A program made the position numbers and the translations under genes. Positions 20,130 through 29,561 of a DNA stretch of 64,000 nucleotides are shown here, in pieces. The notes beneath the pieces are model-generated. The model worked only from the letters and a program-made list of their open reading frames with translations, was not told where the DNA came from and did no database searches. Origin of the DNA: Pedomonas mirosovicensis. GTDB lineage: Bacteria > Pseudomonadota > Alphaproteobacteria > Sphingomonadales > Sphingomonadaceae. The DNA is taken from contig NZ_JAKFIA010000001.1 of assembly GCF_022569295.1 (NCBI RefSeq), positions 945,001 through 1,009,000 on the forward strand, given 5' to 3'. Position 1 is the first letter of the stretch. Every line of letters begins with the position of its first letter.

Positions 20130-21419
20130 TCAGTGCGTCAGCTCGGTCGGGAAGGCGGTCGGCGCGGGCGCGGCGATGCGCTTGCCGTCGGTGGTCACCT
20201 CGTTCACCTGCAGGCCACGCTCGGCGATGCCCTCGGCGTTGAAGCGGAACAGGCCGTCGATGCCGGTATAGCCGCCGGTGGCGGTAAGAATGGCGCGCGG
20301 GAAGGGCGCGCCCAGCTTCCAACCGGAGGCGGTGGCGGCGTGAACCAGCAGGATGCCGTCATAGCCCATGCTGGCGAAGCGCGACGGGCGGCTGCCGAAG
20401 CGGCTTACGTAGCGCTGGGCCAGGGAATCGAAGGTGTAATCCGGCACCGAGGCGAACCACGCCCCGGTCAGAGCGTCGCCGCGGGCAATGTTGGTCTCCG
20501 TGTTCCACAGGCCGGGGCCGATGATGCGAACCTTGGTGGTGTCGACCCCATATTGCTTGAGGGCAGGCACGAAGGCGCGGGCATAATCGGCCACGTCGGC
20601 GATCAGCAGCGCCTCGAAGCTGGGCGGCGGCAGTTGCGCGCCGGCCGCGCCGACAACGCCCGTGGTCTTGGCCGCCTGGGCGCGGGCCTGGGCGAGGCGC
20701 GCGTCATAATTGGCGACGCGGCGAGCGGCCGTCAGCAGTCGGGCGCGGTCGCGCGGGTAGGTTTCGATAGCGACGATGCTGCCGCCCGCATCGCGCACGG
20801 CCTCAACGAACGCCTCGCTCACCCGCTTGCCGTAGCTGCCGCTGGGAATGAGGGCGGCGAACCGCTTGATGCCTTGCTGGCGGGCGTGGGCGACCACCCG
20901 TTCCACTTCCTGGTCAGGCTGGTAGCCCATCACATAGGTGCCGTTGCCGGCGAGCGTCGCATCGTTGGAAAAGGTGATGACCGGCACCTTCTTGCCCTGC
21001 GCCACCGGTTGCGCCGCCTTCACATTCTCGGCCAGCAGCGGGCCGAGGATGATGCTGGCGCCTTCCGCCAGCGCCTGGGCGGCCACGGTGTCCGCCCCTT
21101 GCGCGGTGTTGTAGACCTTGAGGCTGATCTGGGGGTTGTTGATGTCCAGCAGCGCCATGCTGGCCGCATTGGCGATGGACTGACCGATGGGCGCATTGGG
21201 GCCGCTCATCGGCACCAAGAGGGCCACATGGTGCTGCCGGGGCGAGGGTTTCAGCGCCTCCGGCGGCGGCGGGGCCGTTTTCTCGGGTGCAGCAGGCGCT
21301 GCGGGCGCAGGCGCGGTCGGAGCGCGGACGGCGGTGTTGCTCTGCGACGCGCAGCCGGCCATGGCGAACAGGCCAAGCGCCGCGACAATTGATCCCTTCC
21401 GCAGACCTAAAGCCATCAC
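20130..21419 (-). CDS. LpoA-like penicillin-binding protein activator lipoprotein
   Basis: Outer-membrane lipoprotein with a periplasmic-binding fold, annotated in Alphaproteobacteria as penicillin-binding protein activator. The lipobox is LFAMAGC (Cys about residue 23), followed by a Pro/Ala linker. The binding domain begins HHVALLVPMSGPNAPIG and contains ASIILGPLLAENV and VPVITFSNDATLAGNG. It is divergent from rsmI, as is usual for this gene. The start is GTG 21419, or ATG one codon later, after AGGAGAG. Confidence 0.85.
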   Translation of the reverse strand: MMALGLRKGSIVAALGLFAMAGCASQSNTAVRAPTAPAPAAPAAPEKTAPPPPEALKPSPRQHHVALLVPMSGPNAPIGQSIANAASMALLDINNPQISLKVYNTAQGADTVAAQALAEGASIILGPLLAENVKAAQPVAQGKKVPVITFSNDATLAGNGTYVMGYQPDQEVERVVAHARQQGIKRFAALIPSGSYGKRVSEAFVEAVRDAGGSIVAIETYPRDRARLLTAARRVANYDARLAQARAQAAKTTGVVGAAGAQLPPPSFEALLIADVADYARAFVPALKQYGVDTTKVRIIGPGLWNTETNIARGDALTGAWFASVPDYTFDSLAQRYVSRFGSRPSRFASMGYDGILLVHAATASGWKLGAPFPRAILTATGGYTGIDGLFRFNAEGIAERGLQVNEVTTDGKRIAAPAPTAFPTELTH

Positions 21420-21505
21420 AATGCTCTCCTAAACCAACCGCAACATGCCAGCTGCTGCGGTTTTCGATTGCCCCTGACCGGCCGGACGGGGCACCATCGC
21501 CCGCT

Positions 21506-22345
21506 ATGAACGACTCCCTGCCGCCCGGCCTATATATCGTTGCGACCCCAATCGGCAACCTTGGGGACATTACCATCCGCGCCGCCGAAGTCTTGCGGAA
21601 TGCGGAACTTGTCGCCGCTGAAGACACACGCGTAACCGCAAAGCTTCTCCAGCACCTGGGTATCCGGGTGCCGATGATGAGCTATCACGACCATAACGCC
21701 GACCGGGTTCGCCCGGACCTACTGGAGAAGGCGGGGCGGATGCCCGTGGCGCTGGTGACGGACGCTGGCACGCCTCTCATCTCCGACCCCGGCTACAAGC
21801 TGGTGCGTGCAGCGCACGAGGCGGGGATGCGCGTGACCACCCTGCCGGGGCCGTGCGCGGCGGTGGCCGCCATGACCGTCGCCGGCCTGCCGACGGACCG
21901 GTTCCTGTTCGCCGGGTTCCTGCCGCCAAAAACTGCCGGACGAACCAGGGTTCTGGAGGAACTGAAGTCCATTCGGGCGACTTTGATTTTCTATGAAACG
22001 GGGCCGCGCCTGGCCGATTGCCTTGCGGACATACATGCCGTTCTCGGCAACCGGGAAGTCGCCATCGCCCGCGAGTTGACCAAGCTGCACGAGGAAGTGC
22101 GGCGCGGACCGGCGGCTGACCTGGCCGAAGCGCTGGCGGATTCGACCCCGCCCAAGGGCGAGATCGTGCTGGTGGTGGGCCCGCCAGTGGAGGAAACCTT
22201 TTCGCCCGAGGCCATTGAGGACCGGCTGAAGGCGGCGCTTGAGACCATGACGGTCAAGGAAGCGGCGAAGCTGGTGGCGGCGGAGACCGGCGGCAACCGG
22301 CAGGAGCTGTACAGGCTGGCGCTCAGCCTGACCGGGCGGGCCTGA
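21506..22345 (+). CDS. rsmI: 16S rRNA (cytidine-1402 2'-O)-methyltransferase RsmI
   Basis: Methylates C1402 of 16S rRNA in the P site. Tetrapyrrole-methylase fold signatures: GLYIVATPIGNLGDITIRA, AAEDTRVTAKLL, MSYHDHN, DAGTPLISDPGYKLV and LPGPCAAVAA. 279 residues. Starts an rsmI-yraN-sirB1-gshB run on the plus strand. Confidence 0.96.
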   Translation: MNDSLPPGLYIVATPIGNLGDITIRAAEVLRNAELVAAEDTRVTAKLLQHLGIRVPMMSYHDHNADRVRPDLLEKAGRMPVALVTDAGTPLISDPGYKLVRAAHEAGMRVTTLPGPCAAVAAMTVAGLPTDRFLFAGFLPPKTAGRTRVLEELKSIRATLIFYETGPRLADCLADIHAVLGNREVAIARELTKLHEEVRRGPAADLAEALADSTPPKGEIVLVVGPPVEETFSPEAIEDRLKAALETMTVKEAAKLVAAETGGNRQELYRLALSLTGRA

Positions 22346-22352
22346 AGCCGCC

Positions 22353-22736
22353 ATGGCGCGCACGGCGCGCGGGCAGGGGCAGCGGCGGCGCAGCGAGGCC
22401 CGTGGGCGTTTCGCTGAAAGCGTGGCCGCCTGGTGGCTGCGCCTCAAGGGCTACCGGATTCTGGAGCGACGGGTTCGCACCAGGGTCGGAGAGGTGGATC
22501 TGGTGGCACGGCGGGGGCGTTGCCTCGTCTTTGTCGAGGTGAAGTACCGCGCCACCCTCGCGGAGGCGGCCGAGGCCGCGGCACAGGGGCAGATGGCGCG
22601 GGTGCGGCGCAGCGCATCCTTGCTGGCGGCCCGCTACGGACACGATTGGGAAACAGTGCGTATCGATGCGGTTCTGGTTGCGCCGTGGCAATTGCCGAGG
22701 CACCTTTGTGCGGTCGCAGGCGAGGATGGGCTATGA
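22353..22736 (+). CDS. yraN: YraN family protein (UPF0102)
   Basis: Small protein of the PD-(D/E)xK nuclease-like UPF0102 family. GEVDLVARRGRCLVFVEVKYR contains the conserved Asp...Glu-x-Lys residues. The family is almost always found next to rsmI; its exact role is not known. 127 residues; the stop overlaps the next start (ATGA). Confidence 0.9.
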   Translation: MARTARGQGQRRRSEARGRFAESVAAWWLRLKGYRILERRVRTRVGEVDLVARRGRCLVFVEVKYRATLAEAAEAAAQGQMARVRRSASLLAARYGHDWETVRIDAVLVAPWQLPRHLCAVAGEDGL

Positions 22737-23548
22737 GCCTGAGTGAACTCATCCGGTTTGGGGCGCTCGACGACCCCGAGATCGATCTGGCGGAAGCGGC
22801 GCTGCTGCTCGCCGGCCTTGACCATCCACGCGCGCATGTCTCGCAATACCGCGCCTTTCTCGACGAGGTGGCGGGCGAGGTTTTCGAACTGGGCCTTCAC
22901 GCGGACGTGCCGGACGAGCAGGCGGCGGTTCTGCAATCGGTCATCGCTGGGGCGTTCGGCTTCGCCGGCGACCGGGAGTCCTATGACGACCCGGCCAACG
23001 CCAACCTCATCGACGTCATTGATCGCCGTCGCGGCCTGCCGGTGGCACTGTCCATCCTCTATATCAGCGCGGCTCGGTCGGTCGGCTGGCATGCCTATGG
23101 CATCAACACGCCGTCCCACTTCCTCATCCGCATCGGCAACGGCTCGCACGCGGTTATTCAAGACCCGTTCTCGGGCGGGGCGGTGCTGACGGATGAAGAC
23201 GTGGCCGTGCTGCTGAACACCGTGGCCGGACCCGGCGTTTCTCTCGACCCCCGTCATATGGAGCCGCTCTCCAACCGGGCGATCCTGGTGCGTCTCCTTA
23301 ACAACATCGCCTTCCGGGCGGAGGAAGGCGGCGACAGCCAGCGGGCCCTTGCCATTCACGAGCGCATGACCGCCATCGCCCCCACCTTCAGCGACCTGTG
23401 GTGGGAGCGGGCGCGGCTGGAGCAGGAACTGGGCCGCATTTCGGCGGCGCGGGCGTCCCTCTCGGCGATGCTGGAGACGACGCGGGATGTGACGGTGTCC
23501 CGCCGTATCCGTGAGGCGCTTGAAAGGCTCGCGCGCTCCATTAACTAA
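22733..23548 (+). CDS. SirB1/transglutaminase-like tetratricopeptide protein
   Basis: 271 residues of the SirB1 family (COG2912). It has a transglutaminase-like fold (NANLIDVIDRRRGLPVALSILYI, then GINTPSHFLIR and QDPFSGG) followed by a short TPR-like tail with AIHERMTAIAP. The usual Cys-His pair is incomplete: His is present in SHFLI, but there is no obvious catalytic Cys. It is probably a structural domain. Gene order beside yraN and gshB is conserved in Alphaproteobacteria; function unknown. Confidence 0.8.
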   Translation: MSLSELIRFGALDDPEIDLAEAALLLAGLDHPRAHVSQYRAFLDEVAGEVFELGLHADVPDEQAAVLQSVIAGAFGFAGDRESYDDPANANLIDVIDRRRGLPVALSILYISAARSVGWHAYGINTPSHFLIRIGNGSHAVIQDPFSGGAVLTDEDVAVLLNTVAGPGVSLDPRHMEPLSNRAILVRLLNNIAFRAEEGGDSQRALAIHERMTAIAPTFSDLWWERARLEQELGRISAARASLSAMLETTRDVTVSRRIREALERLARSIN

Positions 23549-23588
23549 CCGTTACGGATTTTCCCCTGACCAGATGTAGGAACCTCAC

Positions 23589-24536
23589 ATGGCGTTGCAG
23601 GTCGCGGTCCAGATGGACCCGCTCGAAGGCATCAACATCAACGGCGATTCCACCTTTGCCCTCATGCTGGAGGCGCAAGGCCGCGGCCACCGGATGTGGC
23701 ACTACCTGCCGGACCAGTTGAGCTACCGCGACGGCCGCGTTACCGCCCGCGCCCGCCGGGTGGAGCAGGTGCAGCGCGTTGCGGGCAACCACTATGCGCT
23801 GGGCGAGGAAGCGGTACTCGACCTCTCGTCGGACGTGGCATGCGTGCTGATGCGGCAGGATCCGCCGTTCGACCTCGCCTACATCACGGCAACGCACCTT
23901 CTTGAGATGGTGCACCCCAAGACGTTGGTGGTGAACAACCCGGCCGAGGTTCGCAACGCGCCCGAAAAGCTGTTCGTCACCCGCTTCCACGACCTGATGC
24001 CGGAAACCCTCATCACCCGCAGCCTCGCGGACGTGGAGGCCTTCCGCCGCGAATACGGCGAAATCGTCATCAAGCCGCTCTACGGCAATGCGGGCACCGC
24101 CGTTTTCCATGTGGGGCTGAAGGACCCCAACCTCTCGGCGCTGGTCGAGGTGTTCAGCGCCATGGGCCGCGAGCCCTTCATGGTGCAGCGCTTCATGCCG
24201 GAAGTCTCCCAGGGCGACAAACGCATCGTCCTCGTTGACGGCAAGCCCGCCGGGGCTATCAACCGCCTGCCCAAGAGCGGCGAAATCCGCTCCAACCTCG
24301 CCGCTGGCGGCAAGGCCGAAGCCTGCCAGCTCACGGCGCGCGAGGAAGAAATCTGTGCCCGCATCGGCCCCGAACTGGCGGCCCGCGGCCTCCTCTTCGT
24401 CGGCATCGACGTTATCGGGGGCTACCTTACTGAAATTAATGTCACCTCGCCCACCGGCATCGTCGCCATCGACACGTTCAACGGCACCAACACGGCGGGC
24501 ATGATCTGGGATGCCATCGAAGCCAAGGTGGGGTGA
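23589..24536 (+). CDS. gshB: Glutathione synthetase GshB
   Basis: Joins gamma-glutamylcysteine and glycine to form glutathione with ATP. Prokaryotic GshB features: [20 protein letters not shown] at the N-terminus, [18 protein letters not shown], the ATP-grasp segment [16 protein letters not shown] and [20 protein letters not shown]. 315 residues, normal length. Followed within eight bases by a repeat arm. Confidence 0.97.
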   Translation: MALQVAVQMDPLEGININGDSTFALMLEAQGRGHRMWHYLPDQLSYRDGRVTARARRVEQVQRVAGNHYALGEEAVLDLSSDVACVLMRQDPPFDLAYITATHLLEMVHPKTLVVNNPAEVRNAPEKLFVTRFHDLMPETLITRSLADVEAFRREYGEIVIKPLYGNAGTAVFHVGLKDPNLSALVEVFSAMGREPFMVQRFMPEVSQGDKRIVLVDGKPAGAINRLPKSGEIRSNLAAGGKAEACQLTAREEEICARIGPELAARGLLFVGIDVIGGYLTEINVTSPTGIVAIDTFNGTNTAGMIWDAIEAKVG

Positions 24537-24543
24537 GGGTTCG

Positions 24544-24601
24544 TTTTTTGCGGGGCTCTATAACCTCCGCGCGCCCATTCGTTTCAAGCGGCCGTGTTTC
24601 A
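24544..24601. repeat. Interspersed intergenic repeat, left arm
   Basis: TTTTTTGCGGGG..., a hairpin closing on CCTCCGC, then GCGCCCATTCGTTTCAAG and CGGCCGTGTTTCA. This is the left-arm pattern seen at 57169 and 35727. The facing right arm is at 25045-25113, about 440 bases away, beyond a terminator and a small peptide gene. Confidence 0.7.
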
Positions 24602-24710
24602 GGAGCCTGCTGGAGGGAGCGCGTCATTCGACCATGGAGGGATTTGCGCCCAATCGGCGGCTATGGTATTCACAGTTCCGTGGCTATTGTTTCGATATGA
24701 ACCACCACGA

Positions 24711-24745
24711 AAAGCCCGGACGGTGCCAGAGTCCGGGCTTTTTTT
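24711..24745 (+). terminator. Strong Rho-independent terminator
   Basis: Stem GCCCGGAC/GTCCGGGC with a nine-base loop and seven Ts. Lies 175 bases after gshB. A weak promoter-like TTCACA ... TCGATA just upstream means it could instead end a short independent RNA. A second hairpin (GGATCGGGG/CCCCGATCC, 24752-24776) follows between it and the small peptide gene. Confidence 0.8.
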
Positions 24746-24786
24746 CGTTATGGATCGGGGGTGCCAGCCCCGATCCTTCTCGCACC

Positions 24787-24900
24787 TTATTTAGAGCGAG
24801 AAACCTCCACGATCTTGAGAACAAGCATCGCGAAGGCAATCATTAGCGTTGGTACGCCGATGATCAGTGTGACTATCGCTTCAAACTTTATATGAACCAC
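24787..24900 (-). CDS. Small hydrophobic peptide, holin-like/type I toxin candidate
   Basis: About 37 codons. Reading from the GTG at 24900, the peptide has KFEAIVTLIIGVPTLMIAF as its hydrophobic core, then MLVLKIVEV and the tail SRSK. FEA-x-x-TLII resembles the start of Hol_Tox peptides. A GGAGGAGG SD lies just upstream but overlaps the GTG. Spacing would better suit the ATA three codons later, so the start is unsure. The mRNA leader contains a hairpin (ACCGCC/GGCGGT) and AT-rich promoter-like sequence near 25000. The peptide gene lies between the two halves of an intergenic repeat. Toxicity is untested. Confidence 0.45.
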   Translation of the reverse strand: MVHIKFEAIVTLIIGVPTLMIAFAMLVLKIVEVSRSK

Positions 24901-25044
24901 CTCCTCCGACGGTCGGATTGCATCGCAGCGGTATTGCGGCGGTGCTGACCGTCAGAGGATTTGTAGCAAACCGCCTAGGCGGCATCTCCTAGAAAAATAT
25001 AATAATTACAACGATTTAACTGACACCTATGTGCGCCGGAACCA

Positions 25045-25113
25045 CAGCCCGATCAACAAAAGGGAGGTGCAGGAAGGGGCGAAGCCACTGGCTGAGCGGT
25101 CCTCCCGCAAAAG
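25045..25113. repeat. Interspersed intergenic repeat, right arm
   Basis: GCCCGATCAACAAAAGGGAGG, then TGCAGGAAGG, a loose hairpin and CCTCCCGCAAAAG. This is the right-arm pattern and faces the left arm at 24544-24601. It ends 21 bases from the xerC stop. Confidence 0.65.
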
Positions 25114-25134
25114 CCCGGTTAGCAAAAGTTAACG

Positions 25135-26046
25135 TCACGCCCTTGGGTGGGCGTGGCGGTAGATGTCCAGAATCCGGGCGGCGTCCACTTCCGTATAGAC
25201 CTGCGTGGAGGAGAGGCTGGCGTGGCCGAGCAGTTCCTGAATGGCGCGCAGGTCCGCGCCGCGGGCCAGCAGGTGGGTGGCAAAGCTGTGGCGCAGGGCA
25301 TGGGGCGTGGCGGAATCGGGCAGCCCCAACGAGACACGGGCGCGCTGCATGGCGAGCTGCACGATGCGTGGGTTTAGCGGGCCGCCGCGTGCGCCGATAA
25401 ACAGCGGGCCCTCAAGGGGCAGGGGATAGGGACAGACAGCGAGGTAGTCTTCCACAGCCTCGGCAACAATGGGGAGGATCGGCACGCGCCGCTCCTTGTT
25501 GCGCTTGCCGAGAACCGTAATGGCTTCCTGCATCGGGGCGGATGAGCGCTTCAGGCCCAGCGCCTCGCTGATGCGAAGGCCGCAGCCGTAGAGGAGCAGC
25601 AGCACGGCGGTGTCGCGGGCCGCGATCCACGGCTCGGCATCGGGCCGCTCGGCGGCTTCGGCGATGCCGGCGGCATCCACGGGCGCGAGCGGCCGGGGCA
25701 GGGGCTTGTTGGCTTTGGGGCTTTGCAGAGCGACGATCGCCGGGTTCTTCAGCCCCTCCGCGCGGGCGAGCCAGCGATACCACGCCTTAAGGCTAGAGGC
25801 GGCGTGGGCGACCGTCGAGGGGCCAGCGCCTTCGGTTCGACGCCGGGCGAGGAAGGCGCGAAAGTCAGTGAGGTCAGCCTGCGCCAGCGTCTCGGCGGTG
25901 ACCTGCTCACCGGTGTGTTGGCCCAGAAAGAAAACGAACTGGCGGGCGACGCGGCCGTAGGCGGTCAGCGTGTGGGGGGAGGCGCGGCGCTCGTGGGCGA
26001 GGGCGGCCAGCCAGCGCTGGGCCAGCGTTTCGGCGTCTACGCTCAC
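25135..26046 (-). CDS. xerC: Tyrosine recombinase XerC
   Basis: Site-specific recombinase that resolves chromosome dimers at dif with XerD. The catalytic set is complete in 303 residues: R158 (CGLRISEAL), K181, H249 and R252 (HALRHSFATHLL), H275 (LGHASL) and nucleophile Y284 (TQVYTEV). The start is GTG 26046, overlapping the DUF484 stop by four bases; a longer upstream frame lies inside DUF484. The DUF484-xerC pairing is conserved in Proteobacteria. No mobile-element features surround it. Confidence 0.93.
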   Translation of the reverse strand: MSVDAETLAQRWLAALAHERRASPHTLTAYGRVARQFVFFLGQHTGEQVTAETLAQADLTDFRAFLARRRTEGAGPSTVAHAASSLKAWYRWLARAEGLKNPAIVALQSPKANKPLPRPLAPVDAAGIAEAAERPDAEPWIAARDTAVLLLLYGCGLRISEALGLKRSSAPMQEAITVLGKRNKERRVPILPIVAEAVEDYLAVCPYPLPLEGPLFIGARGGPLNPRIVQLAMQRARVSLGLPDSATPHALRHSFATHLLARGADLRAIQELLGHASLSSTQVYTEVDAARILDIYRHAHPRA

Positions 26047-26621
26047 GCCCTGATGCTCAGCCAATGGTTGAGGCAGCGGGTGCAGATGGCCCCCAAAAAG
26101 GCGAACAGTTCCGCGTTGCCCGGCCCGTCGAAGGCGCGAGGCGCGCGCGAGCCCAGCGCCAGCACGCCGCGCGGCCATTGCGGCGGCAGGCTCAGGCGGA
26201 TGAGCGCTTGCGATTGGATGAGGCTGGCGGCGGGGCCGAACAGCGGCAGGCCGGCGGCCTCGCTTGCGCGCACGTCGACGCTCGCGCCCGTGTCCAGCCA
26301 GGTGCCGAGCAGGCCGGGGCCGATGAACTGGAGGCCGGGTGGGGCGAGCCGCACCGCCTCCGGGCTGGTTTCCAGCGCCACGGCCACGGCATCCACCCCG
26401 AGCATGTCCACCCAGTCCTGCGTCATCACATGGATCAGGTGTTCGAGGCTCCCCGCATCCAGCGCCGCAAGCGTTGCGGCATGGATGCGGGACTGGGCGT
26501 CGCCGTGGCTGCGCGCACGGTTGAGCAGCGCGGCATTGGCCTCGCCCAGCGCATCGACCTGCCGCCGCAGCCGTCCCACAGCTTCGGTCTGGAAGTCGAT
26601 GATCTTGGGCGAATCAGCCAT
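26043..26621 (-). CDS. DUF484 family protein
   Basis: 192-residue cytoplasmic protein with an N-terminal coiled coil (QTEAVGRLRRQVDALGEANAAL) and a GAF-like domain ending FAFLGAICTRCLNHWL, both typical of DUF484. Usually encoded before xerC; molecular role unknown. It may help control recombination or division, but that is only a context inference. The fsa stop lies 12 bases beyond its start. Confidence 0.87.
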   Translation of the reverse strand: MADSPKIIDFQTEAVGRLRRQVDALGEANAALLNRARSHGDAQSRIHAATLAALDAGSLEHLIHVMTQDWVDMLGVDAVAVALETSPEAVRLAPPGLQFIGPGLLGTWLDTGASVDVRASEAAGLPLFGPAASLIQSQALIRLSLPPQWPRGVLALGSRAPRAFDGPGNAELFAFLGAICTRCLNHWLSIRA

Positions 26622-26633
26622 GCGTCACGGTGT

Positions 26634-27287
26634 TTAGAGAATCGACTGGCCGGTCTTTTCCCAGTCCGCCAGGAAGGCCTTGAGGCCGTTGTCGGTCAGC
26701 GGGTGGTTGGCCAGCTTCTTCAGCACGTCGGGCGGCAGGGTGCAGACGTCCGCGCCGATCTTGGCGGCTTCCAGCACGTGAATCGGATGGCGCACCGAGG
26801 CGACCAGGATTTCAGTGTCGAAGCCGTAGTTGTCGTAGATGACCCGGATGTCGGAGATCAGATCCATGCCGTTCCACGACACGTCATCATGACGGCCGAC
26901 GAACGGCGAGATGAAGGTCGCGCCCGCCTTGGCGGCCAGCAGCGCCTGGTTGGCGGTAAAGCAGAGGGTGACGTTGGTCTGCACGCCGCGGTCGGTCAGC
27001 TTCTTGCAGGTCTTGAGGCCATCGAGGGTCAGCGGCAGCTTGATGCAGATGTTGGAAGCCAGCGGGATGAGCTTCTCGGCTTCCTTCATCTGGGTCTCGT
27101 GGTCCATGGCGACCACTTCGGCTGACACCGGGCCGTCGACGATCGAGGCGATCTCGGCGATGACTTCGAGGAAATTGCGGCCCGACTTGGCAATCAGTGA
27201 CGGGTTGGTGGTCACGCCGTCCAGCAGACCGGTTTCGGCCAGTTCGCGAATCTGGCCCACATCGGCCGTGTCGACAAAGAATTTCAT
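26634..27287 (-). CDS. Fructose-6-phosphate aldolase/transaldolase (TalC/Fsa family)
   Basis: Small class I aldolase of 217 residues. [29 protein letters not shown] and the Schiff-base lysine K83 in [11 protein letters not shown] are canonical. [29 protein letters not shown] is the second signature. Family members are either transaldolases of the pentose phosphate pathway or fructose-6-phosphate aldolases; sequence alone does not decide. Divergent from priA. Confidence 0.93.
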   Translation of the reverse strand: MKFFVDTADVGQIRELAETGLLDGVTTNPSLIAKSGRNFLEVIAEIASIVDGPVSAEVVAMDHETQMKEAEKLIPLASNICIKLPLTLDGLKTCKKLTDRGVQTNVTLCFTANQALLAAKAGATFISPFVGRHDDVSWNGMDLISDIRVIYDNYGFDTEILVASVRHPIHVLEAAKIGADVCTLPPDVLKKLANHPLTDNGLKAFLADWEKTGQSIL

Positions 27288-27350
27288 GAAACGCTCCTAA
27301 GCCCGCAGGCTCCATTGACTTGGGTTTGCGGCGTTCTTAACCCTGCTCCA

Positions 27351-29561
27351 ATGTCCACTTCAAGCGATGGCACGCCACAGGCTGGCAGAATAGCGGGCAA
27401 CCGTGTCCGTGTCCTGCTTTGCCAGCATGGCTTGTCGGTGTTCGATTACAAGATGCCGGAAGGCGAGGCCCTCCAACCGGGGGATGTGGTGCGCGTGCCG
27501 CTTGGGCCCCGCCAGGTCCCCGGTGTGGTGTGGGATGCGGACGCCTTCGCGGTGCAGGAAGTGGCGGAAAACCGCCTGCGCCCCGTGGCCGCGCGCCTGC
27601 CGGTGCCGCCGCTGCCCGAGGCGACGCGCAAGCTGGTCGCCTGGACTTCGCGTTATTATATGGCCCCTGCGGGCGCGGTGCTGCGGATGGTCCTCAGCGT
27701 ATCGGATGCGCTGGAAGAGGCCAAAACCATCCTTGAGTACCGGGTGGCGGACCCGCTGCCCGATGTGCCGCTCACCCGCAAACGGCTGGAAGCGCTGGAG
27801 CTGCTCTCGGGCAAGCAGGGCACGGTGCGGGACCTCAGCAAAACCGGCGTCACCGAATCCATGATCCGCACGCTCGTCTCGGCGGGTTGCTTGCGCCCCG
27901 TGCCCGTCGCGGCAGATGCCCCCGTTCCCCAGCCGGAGCCCGACTTCGCCCAGCCCGTGCTGAGCGCCGAGCAGGCGGCCGCTGCCGATGAACTCCGCCG
28001 CCCGGTCGAGGAGGGGCGATTCGCGCCTCTGCTGCTGGAAGGGGTCACCGGCTCGGGCAAGACGGAAGTCTATTTCGAGGCCGTGGCCGAAGCCCTGCGA
28101 AAAGGCGGGCAGGTGCTGGTGCTGCTGCCGGAAATCGCGCTCACCGAGCCGTGGCTCAACCGCTTCAAGGCCCGCTTCGGCTGCCTGCCGACGGCGTGGC
28201 ACTCCGACCTCAGCCAGAAAGAGCGCCGCCGGGCATGGCGCGCGGCGGCCAGCGGCGAGGCCAAGGTGGTGGTGGGCGCGCGCTCGGCGCTGTTCCTGCC
28301 GTACCCGGATCTCAAGCTGATCGTCGTTGACGAGGAGCACGAGACCACCTTCAAGCAGGAAGAAGGCGTGCTCTATCAGGCCCGGGACGTGGCCGTGATG
28401 CGGGGCAGCCTCGAAGGTTGCCCGGTCATCCTCGCCTCGGCGACACCCGCGCTGGAAACCCGGCTCAATGCCGAGAGCGGCAAATACGCCCACATCCGCC
28501 TGCCGGACCGCTTCGGCGGCGCCTCCATGCCCGCCATCGCGAGCCTTGATCTGCGCCGCACCCCGCCGGAGCGGGGGCGCTGGCTGTGCGAGCCCTTGCA
28601 CAAACAGGTGGTGGAGACGCTCGAACGCGGTGAGCAGGTGCTCCTCTTCCTCAACCGGCGCGGCTATGCGCCCTTGACCCTCTGCCGCACCTGCGGCGAG
28701 CGCATCACCTGCCCCATGTGCTCGGCCTGGCTGGTGGAGCACAAGCTGACCGGCCGCCTGCATTGCCACCATTGCGGCTTCGCCACGCCCATTCCCGCCA
28801 ACTGCCCTTCCTGCGGCGCGGCTGATTCGCTGGTGGCCTGCGGGCCGGGCGTCGAGCGGGTGGCAGAAGAAGTGGAGCGCGTCCTGCCCGAGGCGAAGGT
28901 GGCGGTCGTCACGTCCGATACCGTCTATTCCCCCGCCAAGGCGGCGGCGTTCGTTGAGAGCGTCGAGACCGGCGCGGTCAACGTGCTGGTGGGTACGCAG
29001 ATTCTGGCAAAAGGCTACCACTTCCCCAACCTGACGCTGGTCGGCGTGGTGGACGCGGACCTCGGGCTCGCGGGCGGCGACCTGCGCGCGGCGGAGCGCA
29101 CCTTCCAGCAGATCACCCAGGTCGCGGGCCGGGCCGGGCGCGGCTCCAAGCCCGGCAAGGTGGTGCTGCAAACCTATCAGCCGGAGGCCCCGGTGCTGAA
29201 GGCGCTGGTCGCAGGGGATATCGAAGGCTTCTACCGGGCGGAGGCGGCAGCCAGGGAGCGCCATGGCATGCCCCCGTTCGGGCGGCTGGCGGCACTTATA
29301 TTGTCAGGGCCTGATCTGAGCGCGGTCAACGATACGGCGCAAAGCCTTGCCCGTGCCGCGCCAAGGGTGACGGGGCTGGAAGTGTTGGGCCCCGCGCCCG
29401 CGCCGCTTGCCATGCTACGCGGGCGGCATCGGATGCGCTTCCTCATCAAGGCGCGCAAGGGCATGCCGCTGCAGACCATCCTGAACGAGTGGCTCGGCCG
29501 TGTGCGCTGGCCGTGTTCCGTTCGCGTAACGCCGGACATCGACCCCCAAAGCTTCCTGTAG
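27351..29561 (+). CDS. priA: Primosomal protein N' (replication restart helicase PriA)
   Basis: Superfamily 2 helicase that reloads the replisome at stalled forks. Walker A GSGKT at residues 234-238 and Walker B DEEH at 327-330. The Cys-rich zinc region CRTCGERITCPMCSAWL ... CHHCG ... CPSCG splits the helicase lobes. Motif VAGRAGRG is intact. The ATG at 27351 gives 736 residues; no good SD is seen. Transcribed ahead of the atp operon with a 240-base gap. Confidence 0.96.
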   Translation: MSTSSDGTPQAGRIAGNRVRVLLCQHGLSVFDYKMPEGEALQPGDVVRVPLGPRQVPGVVWDADAFAVQEVAENRLRPVAARLPVPPLPEATRKLVAWTSRYYMAPAGAVLRMVLSVSDALEEAKTILEYRVADPLPDVPLTRKRLEALELLSGKQGTVRDLSKTGVTESMIRTLVSAGCLRPVPVAADAPVPQPEPDFAQPVLSAEQAAAADELRRPVEEGRFAPLLLEGVTGSGKTEVYFEAVAEALRKGGQVLVLLPEIALTEPWLNRFKARFGCLPTAWHSDLSQKERRRAWRAAASGEAKVVVGARSALFLPYPDLKLIVVDEEHETTFKQEEGVLYQARDVAVMRGSLEGCPVILASATPALETRLNAESGKYAHIRLPDRFGGASMPAIASLDLRRTPPERGRWLCEPLHKQVVETLERGEQVLLFLNRRGYAPLTLCRTCGERITCPMCSAWLVEHKLTGRLHCHHCGFATPIPANCPSCGAADSLVACGPGVERVAEEVERVLPEAKVAVVTSDTVYSPAKAAAFVESVETGAVNVLVGTQILAKGYHFPNLTLVGVVDADLGLAGGDLRAAERTFQQITQVAGRAGRGSKPGKVVLQTYQPEAPVLKALVAGDIEGFYRAEAAARERHGMPPFGRLAALILSGPDLSAVNDTAQSLARAAPRVTGLEVLGPAPAPLAMLRGRHRMRFLIKARKGMPLQTILNEWLGRVRWPCSVRVTPDIDPQSFL

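Noticed and set aside
25135-26046. XerC as the integrase of a mobile island
   Set aside because: It is the chromosomal XerC beside DUF484, the normal context, with no att sites or cargo next to it.
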